Positions 53,615-64,000 of a stretch of 64,000 nucleotides of DNA are shown here, in pieces. Position 1 is the stretch's first letter. Every line of letters begins with the position of its first letter. The notes beneath the pieces are model-generated. The model ran no database searches, was not told where the DNA came from, and was given only the letters and a program-made list of their open reading frames with translations. The position numbers and the translations under genes are program-made. The stretch comes from Edwardsiella ictaluri ATCC 33202 (lineage in GTDB: Bacteria; Pseudomonadota; Gammaproteobacteria; Enterobacterales; Enterobacteriaceae), in assembly GCF_000264785.1 (NCBI RefSeq), contig NZ_AFJI01000094.1, positions 1 to 64,000 of the forward strand. The letters are read 5' to 3'.

Positions 53615-53641
53615 ACCCCGGCTTGCCCGGGGTTTTTTTTT
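53615..53641 (+). terminator. Terminator after ftsH
   Basis: Stem ACCCCGG / CCGGGGT with a 5-base loop and nine T, 21 nt after the ftsH stop. Confidence 0.88.
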
Positions 53642-53686
53642 GCGTTCCAATATCCCCACGGTTTTTCTTTTACACAGGTGCCATTA

Positions 53687-54520
53687 ATGCTGCTTAGGTC
53701 ACGTGAACTCACCCTGAATCTCAACTATCCCCAGGTGATGGGGATCCTGAACGTCACCCCCGACTCATTCTCTGACGGAGGGCGTCATAATGCGCTGGAT
53801 GCCGCGTTGCGACACGCGGAGTCGATGATCGTCGCCGGGGCGACCATTATCGATGTGGGCGGTGAGTCAACTCGGCCAGGTGCTGCCGAGGTGAGCGAGG
53901 CGGAAGAGCTGGCTCGGGTGGTACCGGTAGTGGAGGCGCTGGCGCAGCGTTTTGAGGTCTGGGTCTCGGTCGATACTTCCAAGGCGGCGGTGATCCGCGC
54001 CTGTAGCGCCGCCGGGGCCGATATGATTAACGATGTCCGTTCGCTGAGCGAGCCGGGTGCGCTGGCGGCGGCAGCGGAAAGTGGCCTGCCGATCTGCCTG
54101 ATGCATATGCAGGGTGAGCCGAAGAGCATGCAGCATAGCCCCCACTACAGCGATGTGGTGGCGGAAGTGGATGCTTACCTCAGCGCGCAGATTGAACGTT
54201 GCGTGGCTGCCGGGATCGCCCGGGAGCGATTGTTACTCGATCCCGGCTTTGGCTTCGGTAAGAACTTGACGCACAATTATCGTCTTCTGGCTAACCTGGC
54301 GCACTTCCATCACCACGGTCTGCCGCTACTGGTGGGAATGTCGCGTAAGTCTATGGTCGGGCAGCTGCTGAATGTGCCCCCCGCGCAGCGGGTGGCAGGC
54401 AGCATCGCCTGTGCCGTGATCGCCGCCATGCAGGGGGCACAGATTATCCGCGTGCACGACGTACGTGAAACGGTTGATGCCATGCGCGTGGTGGAAGCCA
54501 CGCTTTCAGCAAAGGAATAA
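53687..54520 (+). CDS. folP: Dihydropteroate synthase FolP
   Basis: Condenses pterin diphosphate with p-aminobenzoate in folate synthesis; it is the sulfonamide target. It has 277 residues. The pterin motifs are [44 protein letters not shown] and VGMSRKSM. The ATG at 53687 with AGGTG upstream fits; a frame open further upstream runs through the ftsH terminator. glmM starts 7 nt after the stop. Confidence 0.97.
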   Translation: MLLRSRELTLNLNYPQVMGILNVTPDSFSDGGRHNALDAALRHAESMIVAGATIIDVGGESTRPGAAEVSEAEELARVVPVVEALAQRFEVWVSVDTSKAAVIRACSAAGADMINDVRSLSEPGALAAAAESGLPICLMHMQGEPKSMQHSPHYSDVVAEVDAYLSAQIERCVAAGIARERLLLDPGFGFGKNLTHNYRLLANLAHFHHHGLPLLVGMSRKSMVGQLLNVPPAQRVAGSIACAVIAAMQGAQIIRVHDVRETVDAMRVVEATLSAKE

Positions 54521-54527
54521 TAAAGAA

Positions 54528-55865
54528 ATGAGCGAACGTAAATATTTTGGTACTGATGGCATTCGCGGCAAGGTGGGCAGCAGCCCGATCACCCCGGATT
54601 TTGTCCTGAAGCTGGGCTGGGCCGCAGGTAAGGTGCTGGCGCGTCACGGTTCACGCAAGATCATCATCGGTAAGGATACCCGTATCTCCGGCTATATGCT
54701 GGAATCCGCGCTGGAGGCCGGACTGGCGGCGGCCGGTCTGTCTGCCGCCTTTACCGGGCCGATGCCGACCCCGGCGGTGGCTTACCTGACCCGCACCTTC
54801 CGCGCCGAGGCCGGTATCGTTATTTCGGCGTCCCATAACCCGTATTACGATAACGGGATCAAGTTTTTCTCCATCGACGGTACCAAGCTGCCGGATGAGG
54901 TCGAGGCCGCGATCGAGGCCGAGCTGGATAAGCCCCTGACCTGCGTGGAGTCCGCCGAGCTGGGCAAGGCGAGCCGTATCGTCGACGCCGCCGGGCGCTA
55001 CATCGAATTCTGCAAGAGTACCTTCCCCAACGCGCTGAGTCTGAGTGGCCTGAAGATCGTCGCCGACTGCGCCAACGGCGCCACCTATCATATTGCGCCG
55101 AACGTGCTGCGCGAGCTGGGTGCGGAAGTGATCACCATCGGCACCTCGCCGGACGGGATGAACATCAACAAAGAGTGCGGGGCGACGGACGTTCGCGCGC
55201 TGCAGGCCCGCGTTGTGGCGGAAAACGCCGATCTGGGCATGGCCTTTGACGGCGACGGCGATCGCCTGATCATGGTCGATCACCGCGGCGATAAGGTCGA
55301 CGGCGATCAGATCCTGTATATCGTGGCGCGCGAGGCTCTGCGCCAGGGTAAGCTGCACGGCGGCGTGGTCGGCACCCTGATGAGCAATATGGGACTGGAG
55401 CTGGCGCTGAAGCAGCTGGGGATCCCCTTTGCGCGCGCCAAGGTGGGCGACCGCTATGTGCTGGAGACGATGCAAGAGAAGGGATGGCGCATGGGGGCGG
55501 AGAATTCCGGCCATGTCATCATTCTCGATCAGACCACGACCGGCGATGGTATCGTTGCTGGCCTGCAAGTGTTGGCGGCGATGGCGCGTAACCATATGAG
55601 CCTGACCGATCTGTGTAGCGGTATGACCCTGCTGCCACAGGTGTTGGTCAACGTCCGTTTCGCCGGACAGTGCGATCCACTGCAGGATACCGCAGTGCAG
55701 CACTCCTGCGCTGAGGTCGAGCGGCAGCTGGCCGGGCGAGGCCGGGTGCTGCTGCGTAAATCTGGTACCGAACCGCTGATCCGCGTCATGGTAGAAGGTG
55801 AGGATTTGCAACAGGTTACCGATCTGGCGAACACCATTGCCGATGCGGTGAAGGCAGCCAGCTAA
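54528..55865 (+). CDS. glmM: Phosphoglucosamine mutase GlmM
   Basis: Interconverts glucosamine 6- and 1-phosphate on the path to UDP-GlcNAc, feeding peptidoglycan and lipopolysaccharide. It has 445 residues, the E. coli length. The phosphoserine is Ser102 in [13 protein letters not shown], the metal loop is DGDGDR, and the sugar and phosphate loops GAENSGH and [12 protein letters not shown] are present. It is downstream of folP, as in E. coli. Confidence 0.98.
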   Translation: MSERKYFGTDGIRGKVGSSPITPDFVLKLGWAAGKVLARHGSRKIIIGKDTRISGYMLESALEAGLAAAGLSAAFTGPMPTPAVAYLTRTFRAEAGIVISASHNPYYDNGIKFFSIDGTKLPDEVEAAIEAELDKPLTCVESAELGKASRIVDAAGRYIEFCKSTFPNALSLSGLKIVADCANGATYHIAPNVLRELGAEVITIGTSPDGMNINKECGATDVRALQARVVAENADLGMAFDGDGDRLIMVDHRGDKVDGDQILYIVAREALRQGKLHGGVVGTLMSNMGLELALKQLGIPFARAKVGDRYVLETMQEKGWRMGAENSGHVIILDQTTTGDGIVAGLQVLAAMARNHMSLTDLCSGMTLLPQVLVNVRFAGQCDPLQDTAVQHSCAEVERQLAGRGRVLLRKSGTEPLIRVMVEGEDLQQVTDLANTIADAVKAAS

Positions 55866-55876
55866 GGATGAGCAGG

Positions 55877-55906
55877 CCGGCAGAAGATCTCTTTTGCCGG
55901 TTTTTT
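55877..55906 (+). terminator. Terminator after glmM
   Basis: Stem CCGGCA / TGCCGG with an inner AAGA/TCTT pairing, then six T, 11 nt after the glmM stop. Confidence 0.8.
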
Positions 55907-56051
55907 GCCCAATCGCGTCGGCGTGGAAAATTTACCCTTGCGCCCTATGACAGCATTGGGTAGTATTCACACCCGCTTCAATGGATGTTTTATCCATGGG
56001 TTCGATAGAAGCTTTTGACTGCGGATGGGCCGCAAGGAATCAGGTACGACT

Positions 56052-56387
56052 ATGTATGAAGCTCTTTTGGTAATTTTCCTGCTGATATCTGTGGCGCTGA
56101 TCGCCCTGATTATGCTGCAGCAGGGTAAAGGTGCTGACATGGGCGCTTCATTCGGCGCAGGCGCTTCAGCGACGCTGTTTGGCTCTAGCGGTACCGGTAA
56201 CTTTATGACCCGTACTACGGGTATCTTAGCCACACTGTTTTTCGTGCTGAGCCTGGTGCTGGGCAACCTGAGCGGTCATCAGAGTAAACAAGGCAGTGAG
56301 TGGGATAATCTGGGTCAGCCTATGAAGACTGAACAGCCTGCGAAACCGGCAGTGCCGGCTACGCCGAGCAGCGATATTCCGAACTGA
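56052..56387 (+). CDS. secG: Protein translocase subunit SecG
   Basis: Small subunit of the SecYEG channel. It has 111 residues with two helices (about 2-22 and 53-72) around the GADMGASFGAGASATLFGSSGTGNF loop, seen in pieces, and a Pro/Ala-rich tail. The ATG at 56052 gives MYEALL as in E. coli. It is followed by tRNA-Leu(GAG). Confidence 0.97.
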   Translation: MYEALLVIFLLISVALIALIMLQQGKGADMGASFGAGASATLFGSSGTGNFMTRTTGILATLFFVLSLVLGNLSGHQSKQGSEWDNLGQPMKTEQPAKPAVPATPSSDIPN

Positions 56388-56440
56388 TCGTACCCACAGA
56401 GAGTTTTGCCATGACACTTCAAGTGTCGTGGTGCCAAAAT

Positions 56441-56527
56441 GCCGAGGTGGTGGAATTGGTAGACACGCTACCTTGAGGTGGTAGTGCCCAATAGGGCTTA
56501 CGGGTTCAAGTCCCGTCCTCGGTACCA
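56441..56527 (+). tRNA. leuU: tRNA-Leu (GAG anticodon)
   Basis: An 87-nt class II tRNA with a long variable arm (TAGTGCCCAATAGGGCTTA region) and encoded CCA. The acceptor GCCGAGG pairs with CCTCGGT. The anticodon GAG at 56475-56477 reads CUC/CUU. The sequence matches E. coli leuU, which also follows secG. Confidence 0.98.
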
Positions 56528-56539
56528 ATCCTAGATATG

Positions 56540-56568
56540 TTGTTTTTTCTACGTTGTTAGAGTAGAAT
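56540..56568 (+). promoter_or_regulatory. Promoter of the initiator tRNA operon
   Basis: TTGTTT (56540-56545) and TAGAAT (56563-56568) are separated by 17 bp, 15 bp before the tRNA. It would serve metY-rimP-nusA-infB. Confidence 0.65.
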
Positions 56569-56583
56569 TCGCCACGATTCGGA

Positions 56584-56660
<77 letters not shown>

Positions 56661-56791
56661 ATTTCCTTCAGTATCTGTTTTCAAATATACTGTTATCGCA
56701 TAGCCTCGGGCCGCGAAGTATCATTTGAAAAATATACTTGCGAGACTGGCTTCGAATCCCGCCTGGCGGTATATAGGGTCCAGTTGCATAA

Positions 56792-56816
56792 AGCCCCGAT
56801 TATTCGGGGTTTTTTG
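56792..56816 (+). terminator. Intercistronic terminator between metY and rimP
   Basis: Stem CCCCGA / TCGGGG flanked by AA and TT, with loop TTAT, followed by six T. It lies 130 nt after the tRNA and 60 nt before rimP. In E. coli partial termination and RNase processing here separate tRNA from mRNA, and NusA controls its own operon. Confidence 0.8.
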
Positions 56817-56875
56817 TTATCTGACAACAGAATCACTGGGCTATAAGGCCCTTTTTTTATGTCTTGGGGGTGGGC

Positions 56876-57328
56876 TTGTCCACATTAGAGCAAAAGTTAA
56901 CAGAGATGATTACGGCGCCAGTAGAAGCCCTGGGCTTTGAGCTGGTTGGTATTGAGTTCATCCGTGGTCGCCATTCAACGCTGCGAATCTATATCGATAG
57001 TGAAGAAGGCATCACTGTTGATAATTGTGCTGATGTTAGCCACCAGGTCAGCGCCGTTCTTGACGTAGAAGATCCGATTTCAGTCGCCTATTACCTGGAA
57101 GTCTCCTCACCGGGGATGGAGCGCCCCCTGTTTATCGCTGAACATTACACCCGTTTTCTGAATGAGGAAGTGACGCTGGTACTGCGGATGGCGATGCAGA
57201 ACCGCCGGAAGTGGCAGGGTATCATCAAGGCAGTAGACGGCGAGATGATTACGGTCACGGTTGATGGCAAAGATGAAGTGTTCGCGCTGAGCAATGTCCA
57301 GAAAGCGAACCTGGTACCCCACTTTTAA
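56876..57328 (+). CDS. rimP: Ribosome maturation factor RimP
   Basis: Needed for 30S assembly. It has 150 residues from the TTG at 56876 ([22 protein letters not shown] in parts), which equals the E. coli length; GTG at 56870 and TTG at 56864 are in frame and also possible, since the G-rich GGGGGTG there may instead be the ribosome binding site. An N-terminal alpha/beta domain and a C-terminal SH3-like barrel follow the family order. nusA begins 21 nt later. Confidence 0.93.
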   Translation: MSTLEQKLTEMITAPVEALGFELVGIEFIRGRHSTLRIYIDSEEGITVDNCADVSHQVSAVLDVEDPISVAYYLEVSSPGMERPLFIAEHYTRFLNEEVTLVLRMAMQNRRKWQGIIKAVDGEMITVTVDGKDEVFALSNVQKANLVPHF

Positions 57329-57349
57329 CGTTCGGATGAGGCAACTAGG

Positions 57350-58837
57350 ATGAATAAAGAGATTCTGGCTGTTGTGGAGGCCGTTTCCAACGAAAAGGCG
57401 CTGCCGCGCGAGAAGATTTTTGAAGCGCTGGAGACTGCGCTGGCCACGGCCACCAAGAAAAAATATGAGCAGGAAATCGATGTGCGTGTTGCCATCGATC
57501 GTAAATCCGGTGACTTTGATACCTTCCGCCGCTGGCTGATCGTTGAAGAAGTGACCCAGCCGACCCGTGAAATTACGCTGGATGCAGCGCGTTTTGAAGA
57601 TCCTGCGCTGGATCTGGGCGACTATGTAGAAGATCAGATCGAATCAGTGACCTTTGACCGTATCACCACCCAGACCGCCAAGCAGGTTATCGTGCAGAAA
57701 GTGCGCGAGGCCGAGCGTGCGATGGTGGTTGATGCTTTCCGCGAACACGAAGGTGAAATCGTCACCGGCGTGGTCAAGAAAGTTAATCGTGATAGCATCT
57801 CCCTGGATCTGGGCAACAACGCGGAAGCCGTGATTGGTCGCGAAGACATGCTGCCGCGTGAAAACTTCCGCCCGGGCGACCGTATTCGCGGTGTGCTGTA
57901 TGCCGTACGTCCGGAGGCCCGCGGTGCACAGTTGTTTGTTACCCGCTCCCGTCCGGAGATGCTGATTGAACTTTTCCGCATCGAAGTGCCTGAGATCGGT
58001 GAAGAGGTGATCGAAATTAAGGGCGCCGCGCGCGATCCGGGTTCCCGGGCCAAGATTGCCGTGAAGACCAATGACAAGCGTATCGATCCGGTCGGCGCCT
58101 GCGTTGGTATGCGTGGTGCGCGCGTGCAGGCCGTATCCAGCGAGCTGGGCGGTGAGCGTATCGATATCGTGCTGTGGGATGATAATCCGGCACAGTTCGT
58201 CATTAACGCCATGGCGCCTGCCGACGTTGCATCCATCGTGGTGGATGAAGATAAACACACCATGGATATCGCCGTAGAAGCCTCCAACCTGGCCCAGGCC
58301 ATCGGCCGTAACGGTCAGAACGTCCGCCTGGCATCTCAGTTGAGTGGCTGGGAGCTGAACGTGATGACGGCGGAGGATCTGCAGGCCAAGCATCAGGCGG
58401 AAGCCCATGCGGCTATCGATACCTTCACTAAGCATCTGGATATCGATGAAGAGTTTGCCACGCTGCTGGTCGAGGAAGGCTTCTCCTCGCTGGAAGAGTT
58501 GGCCTATGTGCCGGAACGCGAGCTGTTGTCCATTGACGGTCTGGATGAAGATACCGTTGAGGTGCTGCGTACTCGTGCCAAGAATGCGTTGACGACGTTG
58601 GCGCTGGCGCAGGAAGAGAGCCTGGGCGACAACAAACCGGCGGATGATCTGCTCAATCTGCCGGGTATGGAACGCAGCGTGGCCTTTAAGCTGGCCGCAC
58701 GCGGTGTATGCACGCTGGAAGATCTTGCCGAGCAGGGTGTCGACGACCTGACTGATATTGAAGGCCTGAACAATGAACAGGCGGGCGAGCTAATTATGGC
58801 TGCGCGTAATATCTGTTGGTTTGGCGATAGTGAATAA
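57350..58837 (+). CDS. nusA: Transcription termination/antitermination factor NusA
   Basis: RNA polymerase-bound factor controlling pausing, termination and antitermination. It has 495 residues, as in E. coli: an N-terminal polymerase-binding domain (1-135), S1 (about 137-200, [15 protein letters not shown]), two KH domains (about 230-345), and two C-terminal acidic repeats (about 360-490). It is co-directional with rimP and infB. Confidence 0.98.
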   Translation: MNKEILAVVEAVSNEKALPREKIFEALETALATATKKKYEQEIDVRVAIDRKSGDFDTFRRWLIVEEVTQPTREITLDAARFEDPALDLGDYVEDQIESVTFDRITTQTAKQVIVQKVREAERAMVVDAFREHEGEIVTGVVKKVNRDSISLDLGNNAEAVIGREDMLPRENFRPGDRIRGVLYAVRPEARGAQLFVTRSRPEMLIELFRIEVPEIGEEVIEIKGAARDPGSRAKIAVKTNDKRIDPVGACVGMRGARVQAVSSELGGERIDIVLWDDNPAQFVINAMAPADVASIVVDEDKHTMDIAVEASNLAQAIGRNGQNVRLASQLSGWELNVMTAEDLQAKHQAEAHAAIDTFTKHLDIDEEFATLLVEEGFSSLEELAYVPERELLSIDGLDEDTVEVLRTRAKNALTTLALAQEESLGDNKPADDLLNLPGMERSVAFKLAARGVCTLEDLAEQGVDDLTDIEGLNNEQAGELIMAARNICWFGDSE

Positions 58838-58861
58838 TGAACTGTAGCAGGAAGGAACAGC

Positions 58862-61567
58862 ATGGCAGAAGTAACGGTAAAATCACTGGCAGCAGAGATC
58901 CAAACTTCGGTTGAGCGCCTGGTACAGCAGCTGGCTGATGCAGGTATCAATAAATCACCCGACGACTCTGTGAGCCCCCAGGAACGTGAAGCGCTGCTGG
59001 CTCATTTAAACCGTGAGCACGGCGGATCTTCCGATAAACTGACGCTGCAGCGTAAAACCCGCAGCACGCTAAGTGTCCCGGGTACCGGCGGCAAAAGCAA
59101 GTCAGTGCAGATTGAAGTCCGTAAAAAGCGCACCTATGTGAAGAGCGACGCAGCGGCCCAGCAGGCGGAAGCCGAAGCTTTGGCGAAGCGCGAAGCAGAA
59201 GAACAGGTGAAACGCGAGGCAGAAGAGCAGACACAACGTGATATGGCCGAACTGGCCAAGCGTGAAGCTGCAGAGCAGGCCAAGCGTCAACAAGAAGAAC
59301 AAGCCAAACGTGAGGCCGCTGAAAAAGCTAAGCGTGAAGCAGCGGAAAAAGAAAAAGTGACTAACCAACATATCGACGAAAAAACTAAAGCTGCGCAGGC
59401 GGAAAAGGCCAAGCGCGAAGCTGAAGCCGCTGAACTGAAACGCAAGGCTGAAGAAGAAGCGCGCCGTAAGCTGGAAGAAGACGCCCGTAAGGTGGCTGAA
59501 GAAGCCCGCCGTATGGCCGAAGCTAACGAAGGCAAGTGGACTGAAAACGCCAGCGAAGAAGACAACAGCGATTACCACGTGACTACCTCTCATCACGCTC
59601 GTGAAGCGGAAGATGAGAACGATCGCCAGGTTGAAGGCGATCGTCGTGCGCGCGGTCGCGGTGGCAAAGCGGCCAAGCAGAAAAAAGGCAGCAAGCTGTC
59701 TGAGTCTAAGGCCGACCGCGAAGAGGCCCGTGCGGTTAATCGCGGTGGTAAAGGTGGTAAGCGCAAGCCTAGCTCGCTGCAGCAGGGTTTTACCAAACCG
59801 GCCCAGGCGGTCAACCGTGACGTGGTGATCGGTGAAACTATTACCGTGGCCGAACTGGCCAACAAGATGGCGGTGAAAGGCTCTCAGGTTATCAAGGCGA
59901 TGATGAAGATGGGCGCGATGGCGACCATTAACCAGGTTATCGATCAAGAAACCGCTCAGTTGGTTGCTGAAGATATGGGTCATAAAGTGATCCTGCGCCG
60001 GGAGAACGAGCTGGAAGAGGCGGTGCTGAGCGATCGTGATACTGGCGCTGCGGCTGAGCCGCGTGCACCGGTTGTGACCATTATGGGCCACGTTGACCAC
60101 GGTAAAACCTCTCTGTTGGACTACATTCGTTCCACCAAGGTAGCCGCGGGCGAAGCTGGTGGTATTACCCAGCACATCGGTGCCTATCACGTACAGACCG
60201 ATAACGGCATGATCACCTTCCTGGATACCCCGGGGCATGCTGCGTTTACCGCAATGCGTGCACGCGGCGCCCAGGCGACCGATATCGTTGTTCTGGTGGT
60301 GGCTGCCGATGACGGTGTGATGCCGCAGACCATCGAGGCTGTCCAGCATGCCAAGGCCGCCGGCGTTCCGCTGGTGGTGGCGGTGAACAAGATCGATAAG
60401 CCGGAAGCTGACCCGGATCGCGTGAAGAATGAGCTGTCTCAGTACGGCGTTATGCCTGAAGAGTGGGGCGGTGAAGCTCAGTTCGTCCACGTATCTGCCA
60501 AGGCGGGTACCGGGATCGATGAGCTGTTGGACGCCATCCTGCTGCAGGCTGAGGTACTGGAGCTGAAAGCGGTACGCAATGGCATGGCCAGCGGCGTGGT
60601 GATCGAGTCCTTCCTGGATAAGGGCCGTGGTCCGGTGGCGACGGTGCTGGTACGTGAAGGTACCCTGAACAAGGGCGATATCGTTCTGTGTGGCTTTGAG
60701 TATGGCCGCGTGCGCGCCATGCGTGACGAGCTGGGCCGTGAAATCACGGAAGCCGGTCCGTCCATTCCGGTTGAGATCCTCGGGATGTCCGGTGTGCCGG
60801 CCGCCGGTGATGAAGCGACCGTAGTGCGTGACGAGAAGAAAGCCCGCGAAGTGGCGCTGTACCGTCAGGGCAAGTTCCGCGAAGTGAAGCTGGCGCGTCA
60901 GCAGAAAGCTAAGCTGGAGAACATGTTCTCCAACATGGTGGAAGGCGAAGTGTCCGAGCTGAATATCGTGCTGAAAGCCGACGTTCAGGGCTCTGTCGAG
61001 GCGATAGCCGACTCTCTGCGCAAGCTGTCTACCGACGAAGTGAAAGTGAAGATCGTGGGCTCCGGCGTCGGTGGTATCACCGAAACCGACGCGACCCTGG
61101 CGGCGGCGTCCAACGCCATTCTGCTGGGCTTCAACGTCCGTGCCGACGCCTCTGCCCGCCGCGTAGTGGAAGCCGAGAACCTGGATCTACGCTACTACTC
61201 CGTGATCTATGATCTGATCGATGAAGTCAAGCAGGCGATGAGCGGTATGCTGGCGCCGGAGTACAAGCAGGAAATCATCGGTCTGGCCGAAGTTCGCGAT
61301 GTGTTCAAGTCACCGAAGTTTGGCGCGATCGCTGGCTGTATGGTGACCGAGGGCGTGGTCAAGCGTCACAGCCCGATCCGTGTTCTGCGCGAGAACGTGG
61401 TTATCTACGAAGGCGAGCTGGAATCCCTGCGTCGCTTCAAGGATGACGTCAACGAAGTGCGTAACGGCATGGAGTGCGGTATCGGTGTGAAAAACTACAA
61501 CGATGTCCGTCCGGGCGACGTGATCGAAGTCTTCGAGACCATCGAAGTGAAACGCACTATCGACTAA
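58862..61567 (+). CDS. infB: Translation initiation factor IF-2
   Basis: GTPase that places fMet-tRNA on the 30S subunit and drives subunit joining. It has 901 residues. A helical N-terminal domain (1-55) is followed by a charged coiled-coil region rich in AKREAEE repeats (about 95-225), then the G domain with [12 protein letters not shown] and [10 protein letters not shown], and domains II-IV. An in-frame GTG at 59357 (codon 166, EKEKVTNQ) sits at the place of the E. coli internal start for the short IF2 form. It is 11 residues longer than E. coli, in the coiled coil. Confidence 0.98.
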   Translation: MAEVTVKSLAAEIQTSVERLVQQLADAGINKSPDDSVSPQEREALLAHLNREHGGSSDKLTLQRKTRSTLSVPGTGGKSKSVQIEVRKKRTYVKSDAAAQQAEAEALAKREAEEQVKREAEEQTQRDMAELAKREAAEQAKRQQEEQAKREAAEKAKREAAEKEKVTNQHIDEKTKAAQAEKAKREAEAAELKRKAEEEARRKLEEDARKVAEEARRMAEANEGKWTENASEEDNSDYHVTTSHHAREAEDENDRQVEGDRRARGRGGKAAKQKKGSKLSESKADREEARAVNRGGKGGKRKPSSLQQGFTKPAQAVNRDVVIGETITVAELANKMAVKGSQVIKAMMKMGAMATINQVIDQETAQLVAEDMGHKVILRRENELEEAVLSDRDTGAAAEPRAPVVTIMGHVDHGKTSLLDYIRSTKVAAGEAGGITQHIGAYHVQTDNGMITFLDTPGHAAFTAMRARGAQATDIVVLVVAADDGVMPQTIEAVQHAKAAGVPLVVAVNKIDKPEADPDRVKNELSQYGVMPEEWGGEAQFVHVSAKAGTGIDELLDAILLQAEVLELKAVRNGMASGVVIESFLDKGRGPVATVLVREGTLNKGDIVLCGFEYGRVRAMRDELGREITEAGPSIPVEILGMSGVPAAGDEATVVRDEKKAREVALYRQGKFREVKLARQQKAKLENMFSNMVEGEVSELNIVLKADVQGSVEAIADSLRKLSTDEVKVKIVGSGVGGITETDATLAAASNAILLGFNVRADASARRVVEAENLDLRYYSVIYDLIDEVKQAMSGMLAPEYKQEIIGLAEVRDVFKSPKFGAIAGCMVTEGVVKRHSPIRVLRENVVIYEGELESLRRFKDDVNEVRNGMECGIGVKNYNDVRPGDVIEVFETIEVKRTID

Positions 61568-61625
61568 GCCTGTCGCACCGCCCGGGGCGGGCGGTGGATA
61601 CGCGTTACAACCGCATATGCTAATC

Positions 61626-61643
61626 GGGGGGCTCAGGCCCCCC
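61626..61643 (+). other. GC-rich hairpin between infB and rbfA
   Basis: A 7-bp stem GGGGGGC / GCCCCCC with loop TCAG lies in the 97-nt gap. The following TGTTTGT is too poor in T for an efficient terminator, so it may stabilise or process the operon mRNA. Confidence 0.45.
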
Positions 61644-61664
61644 TGTTTGTCTGGAGAAACTATC

Positions 61665-62063
61665 ATGGCAAGAGAATTTAGCCGTACTCAGCGCGTGGCG
61701 CAGGAGATGCAGAAAGAGATCGCCATTATCCTGCAGCGTGAGGTCAAAGATCCGCGGGTTGGTATGGCGACGGTATCCGGCGTCGAAGTTTCACGCGATC
61801 TGGCCTATGCCAAGGTGTTTGTCACCTTTTTGAATGACGGTGAGCCGGAGACGGTAAAATCCGGTCTGAAGGCGCTGCAGGATGCGTCCGGTTTTATCCG
61901 CATGCTGCTGGGGAAAGCGATGCGTCTGCGCGTGGTGCCGGAGTTGACGTTTGCCTATGACGCCTCGCTGGTTGAGGGGATGCGCATGTCTAATCTGGTG
62001 AGCAACGTGGTGAAAGACGATGCGGCGCGCCGGAGCGCCGCCGATCGCGATGAGGAGGCGTAA
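61665..62063 (+). CDS. rbfA: 30S ribosome-binding factor RbfA
   Basis: KH-fold protein that binds free 30S subunits and helps 16S 5'-end maturation, especially in the cold. It has 132 residues: [23 protein letters not shown] in parts, LQREVKDPR and the [17 protein letters not shown] segment. The ATG at 61665 has GGAG upstream. Its TAA shares a base with the truB ATG. Confidence 0.97.
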   Translation: MAREFSRTQRVAQEMQKEIAIILQREVKDPRVGMATVSGVEVSRDLAYAKVFVTFLNDGEPETVKSGLKALQDASGFIRMLLGKAMRLRVVPELTFAYDASLVEGMRMSNLVSNVVKDDAARRSAADRDEEA

Positions 62064-63025
62064 TGTCTCGACCCCGTCGCCGCGGCCGTGATATTAATGG
62101 CGTCCTGCTGCTGGATAAAGGGCAGGGGATCTCCTCTAACGATGTGCTGCAGAAGGTAAAGCGCATCTATAATGCCAACAAGGCGGGGCATACCGGTGCG
62201 CTGGATCCGCTGGCGACCGGAATGCTGCCGATTTGCCTGGGTGAGGCGACCAAGTTTTCTCAGTTTTTGCTGGATGCCGACAAGCGCTATCGTGTCATCG
62301 CCCGCCTGGGCCAGCGTACCGATACTTCCGACGCCGATGGTCAGGTGGTGTGTGAGCGACCGCTGACCTTCAGCGAGGCCGAGCTGGCGCAGGCGCTGGC
62401 GGGGTTCCGCGGCCCTGGTCGCCAGGTGCCCTCCATGTACTCGGCGCTCAAGTACCAGGGGCGTCCACTGTACGAATATGCCCGTCAGGGGATCGACGTG
62501 CCGCGCGAATCGCGTGAGATCACGGTGTTTGAGCTGCGCTTTATCCGCTGGGAAGGGGATGAGCTGGAGCTGGAGATCCACTGCTCCAAGGGCACCTATA
62601 TTCGCACCATTATCGACGATCTGGGCGAAGTGCTCGGTTGCGGCGCGCACGTTATCTATCTGCGGCGCCTGCAGGTTTCCGGCTATCCGAGCGAGCGGAT
62701 GGTCACGCTGGAGCAGCTGCAGGTGCTGCTGGCGCAGGCGCAGCAGCAAGAGCGCGATCCGCGTTTGCTGCTCGATCCGCTGCTGCTGCCGATGGATACG
62801 GCCGCCGCGCACCTGCCGGAGGTAAACCTGTCGGAGATCGTCGCTGGCTATGTACAGCTGGGACAGTCGGTACAGACGCCGAATCTACCGCAAAGCGGCA
62901 TGGTACGCATCAGCGTCGGGGAGCCACACCGCTTTATCGGCGTTGGCGAAGTGGACGAGCAGGGGCGCCTGGCGCCGCGCCGTATGGTGGTGACATCGCG
63001 CCTCTCCGAGGACGATCCTGCCTGA
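62063..63025 (+). CDS. truB: tRNA pseudouridine-55 synthase TruB
   Basis: Makes pseudouridine 55 in the T loop of all elongator tRNAs. It has 320 residues, against 314 in E. coli. The catalytic Asp is in [17 protein letters not shown] and the conserved [16 protein letters not shown] and [13 protein letters not shown] are present. A C-terminal PUA-like domain follows. It overlaps rbfA by one base. Confidence 0.97.
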   Translation: MSRPRRRGRDINGVLLLDKGQGISSNDVLQKVKRIYNANKAGHTGALDPLATGMLPICLGEATKFSQFLLDADKRYRVIARLGQRTDTSDADGQVVCERPLTFSEAELAQALAGFRGPGRQVPSMYSALKYQGRPLYEYARQGIDVPRESREITVFELRFIRWEGDELELEIHCSKGTYIRTIIDDLGEVLGCGAHVIYLRRLQVSGYPSERMVTLEQLQVLLAQAQQQERDPRLLLDPLLLPMDTAAAHLPEVNLSEIVAGYVQLGQSVQTPNLPQSGMVRISVGEPHRFIGVGEVDEQGRLAPRRMVVTSRLSEDDPA

Positions 63026-63066
63026 GATTTGCGGCGTGCCAACCGCGCTCAGAATCGGCTGATTTC

Positions 63067-63095
63067 TTGCCAATGGGCGGGGTGCAGAGTAGAAT
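63067..63095 (+). promoter_or_regulatory. Sigma-70 promoter of rpsO
   Basis: TTGCCA (63067-63072) and TAGAAT (63090-63095) are separated by exactly 17 bp, 78 bp before the rpsO ATG. In E. coli the leader between this promoter and rpsO forms a pseudoknot bound by S15. I did not resolve the fold here. Confidence 0.75.
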
Positions 63096-63149
63096 AACGC
63101 GGCTTATACATTGGGTTGCTGAATTAGAGATCGGCGCCCGTTTTTTTAA

Positions 63150-63443
<294 letters not shown>

Positions 63444-63463
63444 TCTAACGATTTTCTGAAGCA

Positions 63464-63492
63464 AAGGGGCCAATGTTGGCCCCTTTCTTCTA
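63464..63492 (+). terminator. Terminator after rpsO
   Basis: Stem AAAGGGGCCAA / TTGGCCCCTTT with loop TG, then CTTCT, 20 nt after the rpsO stop. Partial read-through into pnp occurs in E. coli. Confidence 0.85.
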
Positions 63493-63569
63493 GGAAGCAA
63501 CGGCAAATCAGGTTAATGTATTGTCGTTGCAGATAAAAGGGTATAGCTGGGTCTTGTTACAGAGGTTCG

Positions 63570-63670
63570 CGCGACTAATGCAAGCCGCCATCTGGGACGG
63601 CTTGCATTAGTCGCGAGAATGTAGCAACGCCTCCGGTTATATAAAAGGCACCGCTCCGCAGGGGCGGTGC
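63570..63670 (+). promoter_or_regulatory. pnp leader hairpins (RNase III/PNPase autoregulation)
   Basis: A perfect 18-bp stem (63570-63587 with 63598-63615, loop of 10) is followed by a second 10-bp stem (63648-63657 with 63661-63670), 18 nt before the pnp ATG. In E. coli RNase III cuts the long leader stem, after which PNPase degrades the duplex and represses its own translation. The matching architecture supports the same control here. Confidence 0.75.
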
Positions 63671-63688
63671 GCGATTGATACAAGGAAT

Positions 63689-64000
63689 ATGACTTTGTTA
63701 ACGCCAACCGTTCGCAAATTCCAATACGGCCAGCATACCGTTACGCTGGAAACCGGCATGATGGCACGCCAGGCCACCGCAGCCGTAATGGTGACCATGG
63801 ATGACACCGCGGTATTTGTTACCGTGGTGGGGGCGAAAAAAGCCCGTGAAGGTCAGGACTTCTTCCCGCTGACCGTTAACTACCAGGAGCGTGCCTACGC
63901 GGCCGGTCGTTTCCCCGGCGGCTTCTTCCGCCGTGAAGGCCGTCCGGGTGAAGGTGAGACCCTGACCGCGCGTCTGATCGACCGTCCGATCCGCCCGCTG
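63689..64000 (+). CDS. pnp: Polynucleotide phosphorylase (5' part)
   Basis: Phosphorolytic 3'-5' exoribonuclease and degradosome member. Only the first 104 codons fall in the window, and the frame is open to its end. The start ATG ACT TTG at 63689 (AAGGAA upstream) leads into [20 protein letters not shown], then the first RNase PH domain with [16 protein letters not shown] and [15 protein letters not shown]. coli starts with TTG at a nearby position, and a TTG is also present here at codon 3. Confidence 0.97.
   Translation, partial: MTLLTPTVRKFQYGQHTVTLETGMMARQATAAVMVTMDDTAVFVTVVGAKKAREGQDFFPLTVNYQERAYAAGRFPGGFFRREGRPGEGETLTARLIDRPIRPL

Noticed and set aside
59150-59560. Repetitive sequence with many near-identical Ala-Lys-Arg-Glu-Ala-Glu units
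   Set aside because: It is the charged coiled-coil linker of IF2, usual in enterobacteria, and not a DNA repeat element or CRISPR.
63495-63570. SraG-type small RNA gene between rpsO and pnp
   Set aside because: E. coli has a small RNA in this interval, but I could not see a promoter and terminator that define one here apart from the pnp leader and the rpsO terminator.

Overview
The window is chromosomal DNA from a gammaproteobacterium of the order Enterobacterales. Almost every protein is a close, full-length match to an Escherichia coli housekeeping protein as I remember it. Gene order follows E. coli in long blocks, and coding density is high. The GC-rich coding sequence and the combination of neighbours (dacB next to a BasRS pair, several DUF1471 genes) fit a Hafniaceae/Yersiniaceae-type genome such as Edwardsiella. 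That genus assignment is an inference and was not tested. I see no prophage, insertion sequence, CRISPR array or plasmid gene.

Region 1 (1-23.3 kb) matches the E. coli 94-95 min region. A tRNA-Gly is followed by a non-coding stretch with DnaA boxes and a consensus IHF site, the position and composition expected of the DnaA-titration locus datA. Then come divergent queG and nnr, the tsaE-amiB-mutL-miaA-hfq-hflX-hflK-hflC chain, an extra acyltransferase gene, yjeT, purA, nsrR-rnr-rlmB, two small DUF1471 envelope-stress genes (yjfN-like and bsmA-like), yjfP, a frameshifted third DUF1471 gene, and the rpsF-priB-rpsR-rplI ribosomal operon with its S6:S18-type leader.

Region 2 (23.4-39.2 kb) holds a DUF488 gene, ytfB, fklB, the nitric-oxide-responsive ytfE with an NsrR operator, cysQ, ytfK, ytfL with a long structured leader, msrA, tamA-tamB-ytfP, ppa, fbp and mpl. 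A fourth DUF1471 gene, stopped by an in-frame amber codon, follows.

Region 3 (39.9-64 kb) matches E. coli genes of about 69-73 min, joined directly to region 2: argR, mdh, sfsB, ispB, rplU-rpmA-yhbE-obgE, a dacB-basR-basS operon on the opposite strand, greA with an attenuator-like leader, yhbY, rlmE-ftsH, folP-glmM, secG, tRNA-Leu(GAG), initiator tRNA, rimP-nusA-infB-rbfA-truB, rpsO, and the first 104 codons of pnp with its long leader hairpin.

The themes are translation and RNA metabolism (tRNA modification, ribosome assembly, RNases, initiation), envelope building and repair (amiB, tamAB, mpl, dacB, glmM, ftsH, secG) and stress control (nsrR/ytfE, basRS, hflKC-ftsH). NsrR and one of its likely targets, ytfE, lie in the same window, as do FtsH and its modulators HflK/HflC. 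I did not find a convincing new multi-gene system. The items most worth follow-up are the datA-like locus, the decaying DUF1471 paralogues, the ytfL leader, the palindrome before nsrR, the inserted acyltransferase and the dacB-basRS linkage.
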